From Hwanghaeella sp964350445 (GTDB taxonomy: Bacteria > Pseudomonadota > Alphaproteobacteria > UBA8366 > Aestuariispiraceae), in assembly GCA_964350445.1 (NCBI GenBank), contig CAYGKA010000005.1, forward strand, positions 1 to 64,000: DNA of 64,000 nt, read 5' to 3'. Position 1 is the first letter of the stretch, and the number at the start of each line of letters is the position of its first letter. A program made the translations under genes and the position numbers. This document shows positions 17,183 to 25,999 of the stretch, in pieces. The notes under the pieces are model-generated. The model had not been told where the DNA came from and ran no database searches. It saw only the letters and a list, made by a program, of their open reading frames with translations.

Positions 17183-18532
17183 ATGTTAACAACATTGGTA
17201 CGCATAACACCCTTCACGATGTTGCTGCTGAGCGTTGCTTTTCTGATGCTGGGGGTCGGGCTTCAAAACACCCTTCTTGGTGTCAGGGCCGGGCTGGAGG
17301 GGTTTTCCAGCATCGAAGTTGGAAGTCTGATGGGCTTCTACTTCCTCGGTTTCCTTGCGGGGTCCCTGTTATCGCCGATCTACGTCTCCCGTGTCGGCCA
17401 TATCAGAACCTTCGCCGGTCTGGCGTCACTCGCCTCCTGTGCTGCACTGCTGCATCTGGTGCTGATCGATGCGGTATCTTGGAGTGTCTTTCGCTTCGTC
17501 ACCGGTTTCTGCATCGCGGGACTCTATCTGGTCGTTGAAAGCTGGCTGAACGGGCGCGCGGAGAAAGAGTTCCGCGGCGTGCTGCTCTCCGCCTATTTTT
17601 TCGTGAACTTGGGCGCGGTCGCCTTTGGGCAATTGCTGCTGCAGGCCGGCAATCCGCAAAGTTACGAATTGTTCATCTATGCCTCTGTGCTCGTGTCCCT
17701 GGCGGTACTTCCGGTGGGGCTCACCCGCACCGAAGCGCCGGCGGCTACACGAACGGCCAGGTTCAATTTCTCGCAACTGTCGAGCATCTCCCCCTTCGCC
17801 TTGGTTGGAACCGCCATGGCGGGAATCGCCAATGGGGCGTTCTGGGGTATGGCGCCCCTCTACGGAGTTCGGATCGGATCGGAATCGGACGATATCGCGA
17901 TCGCGATGACGGTAACGATTCTGGGGGGGGCGGCGCTTCAGCTGCCGCTTGGGCGTCTTTCGGACCTGGTCGACCGCCGTATCGTCATCAGTGGCGGCAA
18001 TGCCGTGTTGGCGGTACTGGCAGGGGCGATCGCTTTCGGCCTGTTTACGGACGGCTTGATGCTTCTGGCGATGGCCTTCGTGTTCGGCGGGTTGCTGTTG
18101 ACCCAATATGGGCTCTGCATCGCGCACGCGAACGATTTCGTCGCGAATGGTGATTTCGTGCAGCTCGCCAGCGCGCTGCTTTTGGTCTTCGGCGGGTGTG
18201 CGGCCGTCGGCCCGGTGATCGGTGCGGTTCTCATGACCGCGTTCGGACCAAACGCGTTGTTCTCGCTGATTTCCGGCTGCGCGCTGGCCAGCACCGCTTA
18301 TGCGCTGTGGCGCATGACCCGGCGGGAGACCGCCGAAGCGCCTGGCACCCAAGATTTCGCGCCGGCTTCAGCTGGGCTTTCCGGTGCCATTCTTGCGCCG
18401 AACGAAGCGGCTTTTGAAGGTGTCGGCGACGAAACCCCGATGGAACCGCTTCCTATCGCAGACACAAAGGCGACTCCCGACCCAGGGCCGGAACCGGTTT
18501 CCGAAACAAACGTTGCAACCGATAAAAGGTAG
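17183..18532 (+). CDS. MFS transporter, YcaD-like
   Basis: A 449-residue major facilitator with twelve predicted helices over residues 1-385 and a hydrophilic, Pro/Glu-rich tail of about 65 residues that is not part of the usual fold. The segments LQNTLLGVRAGLEGFSSIEV and FVTGFCIAGLYLVVESWLN match the YcaD-like subgroup of the family. No strong ribosome site precedes the ATG. gpsA starts 5 bp after the stop, so it is the first gene of the glucosylglycerol operon. Its cargo is unknown; osmolyte efflux or uptake is an inference from position only. Confidence 0.85.
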   Translation: MLTTLVRITPFTMLLLSVAFLMLGVGLQNTLLGVRAGLEGFSSIEVGSLMGFYFLGFLAGSLLSPIYVSRVGHIRTFAGLASLASCAALLHLVLIDAVSWSVFRFVTGFCIAGLYLVVESWLNGRAEKEFRGVLLSAYFFVNLGAVAFGQLLLQAGNPQSYELFIYASVLVSLAVLPVGLTRTEAPAATRTARFNFSQLSSISPFALVGTAMAGIANGAFWGMAPLYGVRIGSESDDIAIAMTVTILGGAALQLPLGRLSDLVDRRIVISGGNAVLAVLAGAIAFGLFTDGLMLLAMAFVFGGLLLTQYGLCIAHANDFVANGDFVQLASALLLVFGGCAAVGPVIGAVLMTAFGPNALFSLISGCALASTAYALWRMTRRETAEAPGTQDFAPASAGLSGAILAPNEAAFEGVGDETPMEPLPIADTKATPDPGPEPVSETNVATDKR

Positions 18533-18536
18533 ACCT

Positions 18537-19661
18537 GTGAACGCAATCGAGAATTGGACATCATTTCCAAACCGGTATGAGACCATCGCCGTTTTGGGCG
18601 CAGGCGCTTTTGGCACCGCACTCGCCGCCGCGGCGGCGCGGGCCGGACGCAAGGTTCGGCTTTATGGCCGTTCTGCATCGACGGTCGACGATATCAACCG
18701 GAACCGTCGCAACAGCGCCTATCTGGGAGAGGTCGCGCTGCCGGACGGGATCACGGCCTATACGGATATGGGAACCGCTCTAGCCGGCGCGGATGCGGCG
18801 CTGCTCGCTGTGCCGTCCGGCGCGGTGCGGGAAACGGTGCGGGCAATGCGCCCTTTTTCAAAGAAGGCGATGCCGGTCGTGATCTGCGCCAAGGGCGTGG
18901 AAGCCACCAGTGGGTTGCTGCTCAGCGACGTTGTGCGCGAGGAAATGCAGGGACAACCGGTCGCCGCGCTTTCAGGCCCGACCTTCGCTGATGAGATTGC
19001 CGCCGACCTGCCGACCACGGTGACCATCGCATCGGAACTCCAAACGGGCGCGCGGATAGAAGACGGGATTGCCGCGGGGCTCGCCCTTTCTCTCAGTGCC
19101 GGCTCGTTCCGCGCCTATGTTTCGGATGACTTGACCGGGGTGGAGATCGGCGGTGCGATGAAAAACGTGATTGCGATTGCCTGCGGCATATCCCGAGGCG
19201 CTGGCTTTCGCGCCAACATGACTGCGGCGCTGATCACCCGCGGTCTCTCCGAGATGACTCAGCTCGCAACGGAACTTGGTGGACGCGCGGACACGATCAG
19301 CGGCCTCTCGGGGCTGGGCGACCTCACCTTGACTTGCTCAAGCGAGCAGTCCCGAAACCTGCGTTTCGGCCTGCAATTGGGCGCCGGAACAAAACCCGAA
19401 AAAACCTTTGATGGGGCACCGGTAATCGTCGAGGGGGTCCGGAACTCCGTTTCCGTCACCGACCTCGCCCGCAAGCACGGCCTGGAATTGCCGATCTGTG
19501 AGGCGGTGCGGGCGATCGTGCATGATGGCGCCGATATGGTCTCCACGCTTGGCATGCTGTGGTCCCGGCCGATCGAGGCGGAACGCCATGACCTGGATGT
19601 GACCTTCCGCCATCCCAACGCGTCCCAAGCCCGTGAGACGATCGAGGGGCTGATCGGATGA
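18537..19661 (+). CDS. gpsA: Glycerol-3-phosphate dehydrogenase [NAD(P)+]
   Basis: A 374-residue enzyme, about 40 longer than typical GpsA because of an N-terminal extension before the Rossmann strand. The AVLGAGAFGTALA cofactor motif, ALSGPTFADEIA, and the catalytic Lys in EIGGAMKNVIAIA are diagnostic. It reduces DHAP to sn-glycerol-3-phosphate in the cytoplasm. The GTG at 18537, with AAAGGT upstream, is the only sensible start after the MFS stop. Placed before a phosphatase and a GgpS-type synthase, it probably supplies the acceptor for glucosylglycerol, although it may also serve phospholipid synthesis. Confidence 0.92.
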   Translation: MNAIENWTSFPNRYETIAVLGAGAFGTALAAAAARAGRKVRLYGRSASTVDDINRNRRNSAYLGEVALPDGITAYTDMGTALAGADAALLAVPSGAVRETVRAMRPFSKKAMPVVICAKGVEATSGLLLSDVVREEMQGQPVAALSGPTFADEIAADLPTTVTIASELQTGARIEDGIAAGLALSLSAGSFRAYVSDDLTGVEIGGAMKNVIAIACGISRGAGFRANMTAALITRGLSEMTQLATELGGRADTISGLSGLGDLTLTCSSEQSRNLRFGLQLGAGTKPEKTFDGAPVIVEGVRNSVSVTDLARKHGLELPICEAVRAIVHDGADMVSTLGMLWSRPIEAERHDLDVTFRHPNASQARETIEGLIG

Positions 19662-20464
19662 TGCACCGTAGCCAGAACATGGACCGCGTATTCACGCTGG
19701 CGACCGACCTCGACGGGACGTTCCTGGGCGGATCCGACGCCGAGCGGCAAGCGCTGTACAACTGGGTCGAAATGCACCGCGATGTCGTGGATCTGATCTT
19801 CGTCACTGGGCGCGACTTGGGGTTCATTGAAGAGGCGTGCGGAAATTGCGTGATGCCCTGGCCGGACTTCGTCGTCGGCGATGTCGGAACAACCATCGCG
19901 GCGCGCGACCGGCGAACCAACAGGCTTTATCCGGATGACGGACTTGAGGCACCGATCGCCGCGCTTTGGGGAAATGGGATAGAGGAAATCTGCGCCGATC
20001 TTCGCGCAGCGCCCGGGATCACCCCGCAGGATGTAAAATTCCGGCATCGTATGAGCTACCACTACGACCCGTCGCTTTTCGATCCGGCAATTCGGCAAGT
20101 CATAATGGATGCCGGTTTCGACTGTCTGATCTCGGATAACCGATTTCTGGACGTCTTGCCGAAGGGCGTCAGCAAGGGGCCATCCCTGCTGAGGCTGTTG
20201 GAGGCATGCGGTATACCGCAGGACTTGGTGCTCGTCGCCGGCGATACGTTGAACGACTTGTCGCTGTTTGAAACGGGTCTGCAGGGGGTGGCCGTCGGCA
20301 ACAGCGAACCGGAATTGAAAGAGCTGGTCAAAGACCGGGGCAATGTCCTCCTGGCAAAGGGTCACGGTGCGGGCGGCGTCCTCGAAGCAATCGAAAAATA
20401 TGGGTTTGCCGACACAGTGGCACGCGCAATCGAAACTGAAATCGAAATGGAGGTGCCGGCGTGA
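19658..20464 (+). CDS. HAD superfamily phosphatase, probable glucosylglycerol-3-phosphate phosphatase
   Basis: A 268-residue HAD hydrolase of the Cof/sucrose-phosphatase type. Motif I is DLDGTFLGG (Asp17, Asp19), motif II FVTGRD, motif III Lys in GVSKGPSLL, and motif IV VAGDTLNDLSLFE, all intact. Its ATG overlaps the gpsA stop (ATGA) and its stop overlaps the synthase GTG start (GTGA), so the three genes are tightly coupled. By context it should dephosphorylate glucosylglycerol-phosphate, as GgpP/StpA does in cyanobacteria or the N-terminal domain of fused GgpPS proteins does in proteobacteria. Sucrose- or mannosylglycerate-phosphate phosphatase are alternatives from sequence alone. Confidence 0.83.
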   Translation: MMHRSQNMDRVFTLATDLDGTFLGGSDAERQALYNWVEMHRDVVDLIFVTGRDLGFIEEACGNCVMPWPDFVVGDVGTTIAARDRRTNRLYPDDGLEAPIAALWGNGIEEICADLRAAPGITPQDVKFRHRMSYHYDPSLFDPAIRQVIMDAGFDCLISDNRFLDVLPKGVSKGPSLLRLLEACGIPQDLVLVAGDTLNDLSLFETGLQGVAVGNSEPELKELVKDRGNVLLAKGHGAGGVLEAIEKYGFADTVARAIETEIEMEVPA

Positions 20465-21999
20465 GTGAAAACAAAAACATGCAGGAAAAGAAATCCGATC
20501 TGGTTATCGTCTATCATCGTCAACCGTATGAAGAAGCGGTTGAGAACGGCGTTGTGGTACGCCGCGATAACAAGAGCCCGAACGGTATCGTGCCGACGCT
20601 GAAGAGCTTCTTCGGCTATGTGGATCAAGGATCTTGGATTGCCTGGAAAGAGGCCGCCGATCCCAACGAGCCGGACTTCGAGCGCGTCGTGGAAATTTCC
20701 GACGCCTTTGGCGATTACCGGGTCGCACGGCTGGCCCTGTCCCCGGAACAGGTTCGCAGCTTCTATCACGTGACCTCGAAGGAGGCCCTATGGCCGGTGC
20801 TGCACGCATTTCGCGAGCGCTATAACTACGATCCGGTGGATTGGCCGACCTTCCGCGAAGTGAACTATGCCTTCGCCCAGGCCGCCGCGCAGGAAGCCAG
20901 CGACGACGCAACCATTTGGGTTCACGACTACAATCTCTGGCTCGTGCCCGAATATCTGCGTCAGATGAAACCGAATGCGAAGATCGGGTTTTTCCACCAC
21001 ACGCCCTTTCCGGGGCCGGATACGTTCAACATCCTGCCTTGGCGGCGGGAGATCGTCGGTTCCCTCCTTAAATGCGACGTGGTCGGTTTTCATATCGCGC
21101 GTTATGCACAGAACTTCGCCGCGGTTTGTGAAAGCATGTTCGAAATCGAAACGGTTGAACGTGTGCGCATGGCGACGGTCGACGCGGAGCTGCGCGGGGC
21201 GCTTTCCGAACTCAAGACGCCAACGGCCCTGATCCATGAAGGGCGGCGCGTTCGGGTCGTCGCAACGCCTGTCGGGATCGACGTCGATTTTGTGGAAGAC
21301 CGCGTAAACGCGGGTGAGACGGAAGAGCTCGAGAAGCGGATCGAGGAGGAGCTGGACGGCAAGCGCTTGCTGCTGTCGGTTTCCCGCACCGACTATACCA
21401 AGGGCGGTGTGGAACTGCTCAACGCCTATGAGCGCCTGCTGGACCGCCGGCCGGAACTGCACGGCAAGGTGCGCCTGTTGCTGGTTTCCGTGTCCGCGAA
21501 TAACGGCATGGCGGTCTATGAGCAGGTGCAGCAGGAGATCGAAGGCCTTGCGGGTCGCATCAATGCCCGTTTCGCGCAATTCGACTGGCAGCCGGTTCAT
21601 CTGATGTCGACGCCTATACCCTTCAAGGAATTGGCGGCGTTCTACAGAAAGGCGGATCTTTGCTGGATCACGCCGCTTGCCGATGGCCTGAACTTGGTTG
21701 CCAAGGAATTCGTCGCCGCCCGGACTGATGGCGACGGCGCGCTGGTGCTGTCGGAGTTCGCGGGCGTTTCGGTGGAGCTGCCGCACGCCGTTCTGTGCAA
21801 TCCATCCTCCGCGCGGTCCATGGACCATGCGATCGACCAGGCGTTGGACATGCCCGAGGAGGAGAGGCGTTTGAGGATGACGGAAATGCGCAAGGCGGTG
21901 CATGGCCACACGATCGAGGACTGGGCGGACGATCTGCGCCGTTCAATCGCAGCGCCCAAGCTGCAGGCTCTGAACTTCACGGATAAGAAAATCGCATAA
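20461..21999 (+). CDS. ggpS: Glucosylglycerol-phosphate synthase (GT20 family)
   Basis: A 512-residue glycosyltransferase-20 protein. The N-terminal half (YHRQPYEE, KSPNGIVPTLKSFF, WIAWKEA, FYHVTSKEALWPVLH, WVHDYNLWLVPEYLRQMKP, FFHHTPFPGPD, FNILPWR) matches cyanobacterial GgpS much more closely than trehalose-phosphate synthase, where the corresponding start is GGLA. The C-terminal sugar-nucleotide site is seen in ADGLNLVAKEFVAAR and LSEFAGVSVELPHAV. It should join glucose from ADP-glucose to glycerol-3-phosphate. The GTG start overlaps the phosphatase stop. With gpsA and the HAD gene it gives a full glucosylglycerol pathway. Confidence 0.9.
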   Translation: MSENKNMQEKKSDLVIVYHRQPYEEAVENGVVVRRDNKSPNGIVPTLKSFFGYVDQGSWIAWKEAADPNEPDFERVVEISDAFGDYRVARLALSPEQVRSFYHVTSKEALWPVLHAFRERYNYDPVDWPTFREVNYAFAQAAAQEASDDATIWVHDYNLWLVPEYLRQMKPNAKIGFFHHTPFPGPDTFNILPWRREIVGSLLKCDVVGFHIARYAQNFAAVCESMFEIETVERVRMATVDAELRGALSELKTPTALIHEGRRVRVVATPVGIDVDFVEDRVNAGETEELEKRIEEELDGKRLLLSVSRTDYTKGGVELLNAYERLLDRRPELHGKVRLLLVSVSANNGMAVYEQVQQEIEGLAGRINARFAQFDWQPVHLMSTPIPFKELAAFYRKADLCWITPLADGLNLVAKEFVAARTDGDGALVLSEFAGVSVELPHAVLCNPSSARSMDHAIDQALDMPEEERRLRMTEMRKAVHGHTIEDWADDLRRSIAAPKLQALNFTDKKIA

Positions 22000-22012
22000 T
22001 GCGTTAGAGCGG

Positions 22013-22034
22013 AAAGCCCGGGTCAGCGGGCTTT
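22013..22034 (+). terminator. ggpS: Probable terminator after ggpS
   Basis: AAAGCCCG (22013-22020) pairs perfectly with CGGGCTTT (22027-22034) over a 6-nt loop, 14 bp after the ggpS stop. The T-tract is short (TTT then GTG), so termination strength is uncertain. Confidence 0.6.
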
Positions 22035-22149
22035 GTGCTTCCCGGTTCACGGTGCTGTTCCAAGTTCGCAGCCAAAGATGGCTTGTTTGGCTGTAGTCTC
22101 GGCGAATGAGGTTTCGGAAGAAACCCGCTCGACGGGAGGAATAGGCAAC

Positions 22150-22863
22150 GTGAAGAATGCTTTTGATTTGACGGGAAAGAAGATCGTCCTGACCGGTGCG
22201 GGCGGCGACATCGGACGGGCTACAGCCAGGGTGCTGGCGGAACAGGGCGCGAAACTGGTGTTGTCTGATCTTGCCGATGCACCAAGTTATGATCTGCCAC
22301 CGGGGGCCGTCTGGCAGGTTTGCGACGTAACCGACCGGGCATCGTCGGAAGCGCTCGCCGCGGCCCATCCGGATGCGGACGCACTTGTCCTCGCGGCAGG
22401 AATCCTGCCTTGGGACGATTGGATGGACGCCGACTGGAACGACTCTTTCAAACACGTGATGGACGTGAACGCGCTCGGTGTCGTCAATATCGCACGTGCG
22501 TTCCTTCCCTTCATGGCGAAGGCGGGCGGCGGCCGGATGGTTGTGCTGGGATCGGTGGCCGGCCGTATCGGGGGCGTGGTGTCCGGGGCGCACTACACGG
22601 CGTCGAAAGGGGCGGCCAATTCCCTGGTTCGGTGGCTGGCGCTGAAGGCGGCCCCGTCGGGTGTGATCGTGAATGGGATTGCGCCGGGTAGCGTCCGGTC
22701 CAGGATGCTGGAAGGGCAAACGATCCCGAAAGACAAGCTGCCGCTCGGGCGTCTCGCCGAACCGGATGAAATTGCCTGGCCGATAGCGTTCCTGTGCTCC
22801 GACGCCTCGCGCTACATGTGCGGCGCGGTGATGGACGTCAACGGTGGGATGTTCTTCTCTTAG
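22150..22863 (+). CDS. SDR family oxidoreductase
   Basis: A 237-residue short-chain dehydrogenase. LTGAGGDIGRATA is the cofactor loop, VLGSVAGRIGG has the catalytic Ser and YTASKGAANSLV the Tyr-Lys pair; MDVNGGMFFS is the usual C-terminus. The GTG at 22150 follows GGAGGA. Upstream sequence in frame (from about 22033) is not SDR-like. The gene stands alone after the ggpS terminator; function unknown, perhaps acyl or sugar reduction. Confidence 0.85.
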   Translation: MKNAFDLTGKKIVLTGAGGDIGRATARVLAEQGAKLVLSDLADAPSYDLPPGAVWQVCDVTDRASSEALAAAHPDADALVLAAGILPWDDWMDADWNDSFKHVMDVNALGVVNIARAFLPFMAKAGGGRMVVLGSVAGRIGGVVSGAHYTASKGAANSLVRWLALKAAPSGVIVNGIAPGSVRSRMLEGQTIPKDKLPLGRLAEPDEIAWPIAFLCSDASRYMCGAVMDVNGGMFFS

Positions 22864-22984
22864 CGGAAGCTGAACTCCTTTTTCTGGACGGACTAGCCAC
22901 CCGGCAAAACCTTGCATAAACTATGGTTATTGTGCCCTGAGAGGCGCATTCAACGATAAGCGGCTTCTGCAGAAAGGCCACGTT

Positions 22985-23797
22985 ATGCAAGCGGAGAGGG
23001 ATCAGGCGCGGGCGGACGCCCAAGCACAGGTGCATCTGCCGATCAGGCTTGAGGTGAGGCCTGCCACGGTCGACGATTTGAAAGGCGCGTTCGGCGCAGG
23101 GCTGCGGGATTTCACCAAGCGGCCCATGCTCAGTATGTTTTTCGGCCTCGTCTACGCGCTGTTCGGCGCGGTCCTTATTGCCGGCCTTCTGGTGTTCGAC
23201 CAGATATGGATGGTCATTGCGGCCGGCGTCGGTTTCCCGCTCGTTGCCCCCTTCCTGGCGGCCGGGCTCTACGAGATGTCCCGCCGCCTCAAGAACGGCG
23301 ATGCGTTTACCGCGACCGATATATTCCTTGTCATTTTCCGCCAGCAGCGGCGTGAATTCGGTTGGATGGCCTTCGTCGTCCTGTTTGTCTTCTGGATTTG
23401 GGCCTATCAGGTCCGGTTGGTTCTGGCGATCACGCTGCAATATCAGGGATTCCGCTCCATGGATCACCTGTTCAGCGCGCTATTCACCACCATGGACGGG
23501 GCGGTGTTCCTGATGATCGGGTCGGCCGTCGGCGCCGTGTTGGCCACGGTACTCTTCGCGATCACCGTGATCGCCATGCCGTTGCTGCTCGACAAGAATG
23601 TGGATTTCGTGACCGCCATGATCACCAGCGTAAAGTCGGTTCTCAGCAGCCGATTTGTGATGCTGGGATGGGGGGCGGCGGTCGGGGCGCTGGCCCTGAT
23701 TGCGGTCGCGCCGTTCTTCATTGGCGTGATTTTCATTTTCCCGGTTCTGGGCCATGCGTCTTGGCATCTTTACGAACGCCTCGTGTTTGAGGCGTGA
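22985..23797 (+). CDS. DUF2189 domain-containing membrane protein
   Basis: A 270-residue protein with a short charged N-terminus and about six membrane helices. The segment PATVDDLKGAFGAGLRDF followed by FFGLVYALFGA is the characteristic beginning of DUF2189 proteins, and SAVGAVLATVLFAITVIAMPLLLD is a conserved central helix pair. Function is unknown; members are common in alpha- and gammaproteobacteria. It is probably monocistronic, ending in a strong hairpin shared with the convergent aminotransferase gene. Confidence 0.85.
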   Translation: MQAERDQARADAQAQVHLPIRLEVRPATVDDLKGAFGAGLRDFTKRPMLSMFFGLVYALFGAVLIAGLLVFDQIWMVIAAGVGFPLVAPFLAAGLYEMSRRLKNGDAFTATDIFLVIFRQQRREFGWMAFVVLFVFWIWAYQVRLVLAITLQYQGFRSMDHLFSALFTTMDGAVFLMIGSAVGAVLATVLFAITVIAMPLLLDKNVDFVTAMITSVKSVLSSRFVMLGWGAAVGALALIAVAPFFIGVIFIFPVLGHASWHLYERLVFEA

Positions 23798-23824
23798 GGC
23801 GATGCGCCGGATCGGCGCATCGCC
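23798..23824. terminator. Bidirectional hairpin between convergent genes
   Basis: A perfect 12-bp stem, GGCGATGCGCCG (23798-23809) with CGGCGCATCGCC (23813-23824) and a 3-nt loop, starts right after the DUF2189 stop and lies 11 bp before the end of the minus-strand aminotransferase gene. There is no T-run, so it may be an mRNA-stabilising or Rho-assisted structure. Confidence 0.6.
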
Positions 23825-23834
23825 CTGGAAGCCT

Positions 23835-25199
23835 CTACAGTTTGGAGGTTACGGCGGTGATGCTGTCGCGCAGGATATCGGCGATCTGGTGAATCTGGTC
23901 CTCCGACAAGATCAAGGTCGGCGACAGAATCAGGATGTTGCCCAGCGGACGCGCGATCAAGCCGCGGGCCTGACAGGCCTGGGCGACCTTTAGGCCGATG
24001 GCCTCGTGCTCTTCGAATTCCTTCTTGGTCGCCTTATCCTTCACGAACTCGATGCCCATCATGAAGTGGCTGCCGCGGACTTCGCCGACGATCTCCAGGT
24101 CGGAAAGCCCGCGTAGGGCGTTCTCGAAGATTTTGCCGGTGTTTCGGACCCGTTCCGGGATTTTTTCGCTTTCCAGAAGCGCGATATTGGCGAGGGCCGC
24201 CGCCGAGCCCGCCGGATGCCCGGAATAGGTCATACCATGTAGGAACTTCTCCCCCGGTTCTGAAATCACTTCATGGATTTCGTCGGAGATGATGGTGGCC
24301 GACACGGGCTGGTAGCCGGAGGTGAGTCCTTTGGCTGTCGTGATGATGTCCGGCGTTACGCCGAAAACATCCTTGGACGCAAAGAAATGGCCGAGCCGCC
24401 CGAAGGAGGTGACGACCTCGTCCGAGACGTATTTGATCTCGTTATCGGCGCAGATCGCGGCCATGCGCGCGTGGTAACCCGCAGGCGCAACGATGACGCC
24501 GCCGGCGCCCATGATCGGTTCGGCGATGAAGGCGCAAATGTTCTCGGCACCGATTTTCTCAATCGAAGACCGCAGATCCTCGACCAGAGCGTCGAGGAAT
24601 TCCTCTTCGGTCATCCCATCGCCGTGGCGCCAGTAATGCGGGGAGCGCAGGTGATGAACAAGGTCGTTGACGCCGTCCCAGCCTTTTGAATATGCGGGCG
24701 TCGTCATGGCGATGGCCAGGTGGGTGGACCCATGATAGGCGCCGATACGGCTCAGGATTTTCTTCTTGTTCGGTCGGCCCAGGCGGTTGTTGTAGTGATG
24801 CAGCATCCGCACCGCGCTGTCGTTCGCGACGGAGCCTGAATTGGCAAAATGCACCTTGTTCAGTCGCCCCGGCGCCAGACTCGCGATTTTTTCCGACAGG
24901 GCGGCCGCCGTCGGATGTGTGAAGTTGTAGAAGGTTGAATAGAAGTCGAGCTGGTTGAGCTGATCGGTGATCGCGTCGATGATCTCTTTCCGGCGGTGGC
25001 CGACATTGACGCACCACAGCCCGCCGATGCCGTCGATCAGATCGTTCCCCTCACTGTCGCGGACCATGGTGCCTTCCGCGCCGACGATGACAGTGCGCGC
25101 ACCGTCCTGCTTCAGGGCGTTTAGGTCGGCCCAGGACTGAATCAAATGTGTGTCCGCGGTCAGCACGCCGTCGGTGCTGGTATCCAGATCAAGCGTCAT
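23835..25199 (-). CDS. Class III aminotransferase (putrescine/omega-amino acid:pyruvate type)
   Basis: A 454-residue PLP enzyme. GIGGLWCVNVGH is the N-terminal substrate-pocket motif, IAEPIMGAGGVIV and VSDEVVTSFGRLG surround the PLP Asp, and the PLP lysine is in TTAKGLTSGYQP. It resembles SpuC-like putrescine-pyruvate aminotransferases. The ATG at 25199 is used; GGAGG lies about 13 nt upstream and a TTG at 25211 is too close to it. The gene overlaps the amidohydrolase gene by 11 bp and ends the polyamine operon. It would convert putrescine or a related amine to an aldehyde. Confidence 0.9.
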   Translation of the reverse strand: MTLDLDTSTDGVLTADTHLIQSWADLNALKQDGARTVIVGAEGTMVRDSEGNDLIDGIGGLWCVNVGHRRKEIIDAITDQLNQLDFYSTFYNFTHPTAAALSEKIASLAPGRLNKVHFANSGSVANDSAVRMLHHYNNRLGRPNKKKILSRIGAYHGSTHLAIAMTTPAYSKGWDGVNDLVHHLRSPHYWRHGDGMTEEEFLDALVEDLRSSIEKIGAENICAFIAEPIMGAGGVIVAPAGYHARMAAICADNEIKYVSDEVVTSFGRLGHFFASKDVFGVTPDIITTAKGLTSGYQPVSATIISDEIHEVISEPGEKFLHGMTYSGHPAGSAAALANIALLESEKIPERVRNTGKIFENALRGLSDLEIVGEVRGSHFMMGIEFVKDKATKKEFEEHEAIGLKVAQACQARGLIARPLGNILILSPTLILSEDQIHQIADILRDSITAVTSKL

Positions 25200-25974
25200 C
25201 GGTTTTCCCAACCCTCCTATAATCCGTTTGTTGTTGTGAAAGCATCGTCTTGTCGATGGTCTCGATTACCGCGAGGTCCGTCACTAGAAGCGTCTCGCCG
25301 ATACCGGCCGAAGCGAGCGGCTTACCGTCGGGCCCGACGATGACGGACCGGCCGCCAAATGTGATATCGCCTTCCGGACCGCAGAAATTGGCATAGGCGA
25401 TGGTCAGTTGCATTTCCGCCGCGCGGGCCGGGACCAAAGTGTCCGAGACATATTCGAAGCCACGCGGATTTGCCGTCGGCACCAGGATTAGGGAAACCCC
25501 TCGCCTGGCCAGGGCGATACAATGCTGCGGGAACTCGACGTCGTAGCAGATCAGCAGCGCGGTCTTCATGCCATAGAGATCGAAGACCGTGTAACTGTCG
25601 CCGAATTCGTAGCTTGCCTGCTCCATCGGTCCATAAAGCTGAATTTTCCGGTAATGGGCGAGTTGCTCGCCCTTGCCGTCGAAGCAGGTGGCGGCGTTGT
25701 AGACCTTGCCGTCGTCCGCTTCGGCCCAGCCGATGGTGATCCCACAGCCGGTTTGTTTCGCAAGCGCGGATAACCGCTGCATCCATTCCCCGCCCAAGGG
25801 CTGGGCAAGGGCCTTGTGGAGGTCCGGGCGGTTGTAACCCGGAAGAAAGACTTCCGGAAAAACGGTCAGATCCGCGCCGGCCAGGGCGGCGGCCGACAAC
25901 TGCCGTTCGATGCGGATGAAGCCCGCTTCGATATCGCCGTCGATCGCCGGTCCCTGGTACAGTGCGAGTTTCAT
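25189..25974 (-). CDS. Carbon-nitrogen hydrolase (nitrilase superfamily amidase)
   Basis: A 261-residue nitrilase-fold enzyme. The triad is complete: Glu41 (FPEVFLPGY), Lys110 (YRKIQLYG) and Cys143 (LLICYDVEFPQ). Such proteins hydrolyse linear amides; in polyamine pathways a homologue, N-carbamoylputrescine amidase, releases putrescine. ATG at 25974; the frame is open further upstream but that part has no homology-like features. It sits between the polyamine-binding-protein gene and the aminotransferase gene, supporting a role in breakdown of an imported amine or amide. omega-Amidase is an alternative. Confidence 0.86.
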   Translation of the reverse strand: MKLALYQGPAIDGDIEAGFIRIERQLSAAALAGADLTVFPEVFLPGYNRPDLHKALAQPLGGEWMQRLSALAKQTGCGITIGWAEADDGKVYNAATCFDGKGEQLAHYRKIQLYGPMEQASYEFGDSYTVFDLYGMKTALLICYDVEFPQHCIALARRGVSLILVPTANPRGFEYVSDTLVPARAAEMQLTIAYANFCGPEGDITFGGRSVIVGPDGKPLASAGIGETLLVTDLAVIETIDKTMLSQQQTDYRRVGKTDDA

Positions 25975-25999
25975 CGATTTGGTCACCGATCGCCCCGCG

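Noticed and set aside
16896..17189. Small plus-strand frames in the 16747-17182 gap
   Set aside because: No ribosome site and no protein-like pattern; they cross the hairpin, dyads and probable promoter.
19259..20365. 368-codon minus-strand frame across gpsA and the HAD gene
   Set aside because: Spans two intact sense genes and has no recognisable motif.
20788..21909. 373-codon minus-strand frame opposite ggpS
   Set aside because: Shadow of the GT20 gene in GC-rich DNA; amino-acid makeup (many His, Arg, Gln) is typical of antisense reading.
20461..21999. Trehalose-6-phosphate synthase as the product
   Set aside because: The N-terminal motifs follow GgpS rather than OtsA, and the neighbours are gpsA and a Cof-type phosphatase, not otsB.
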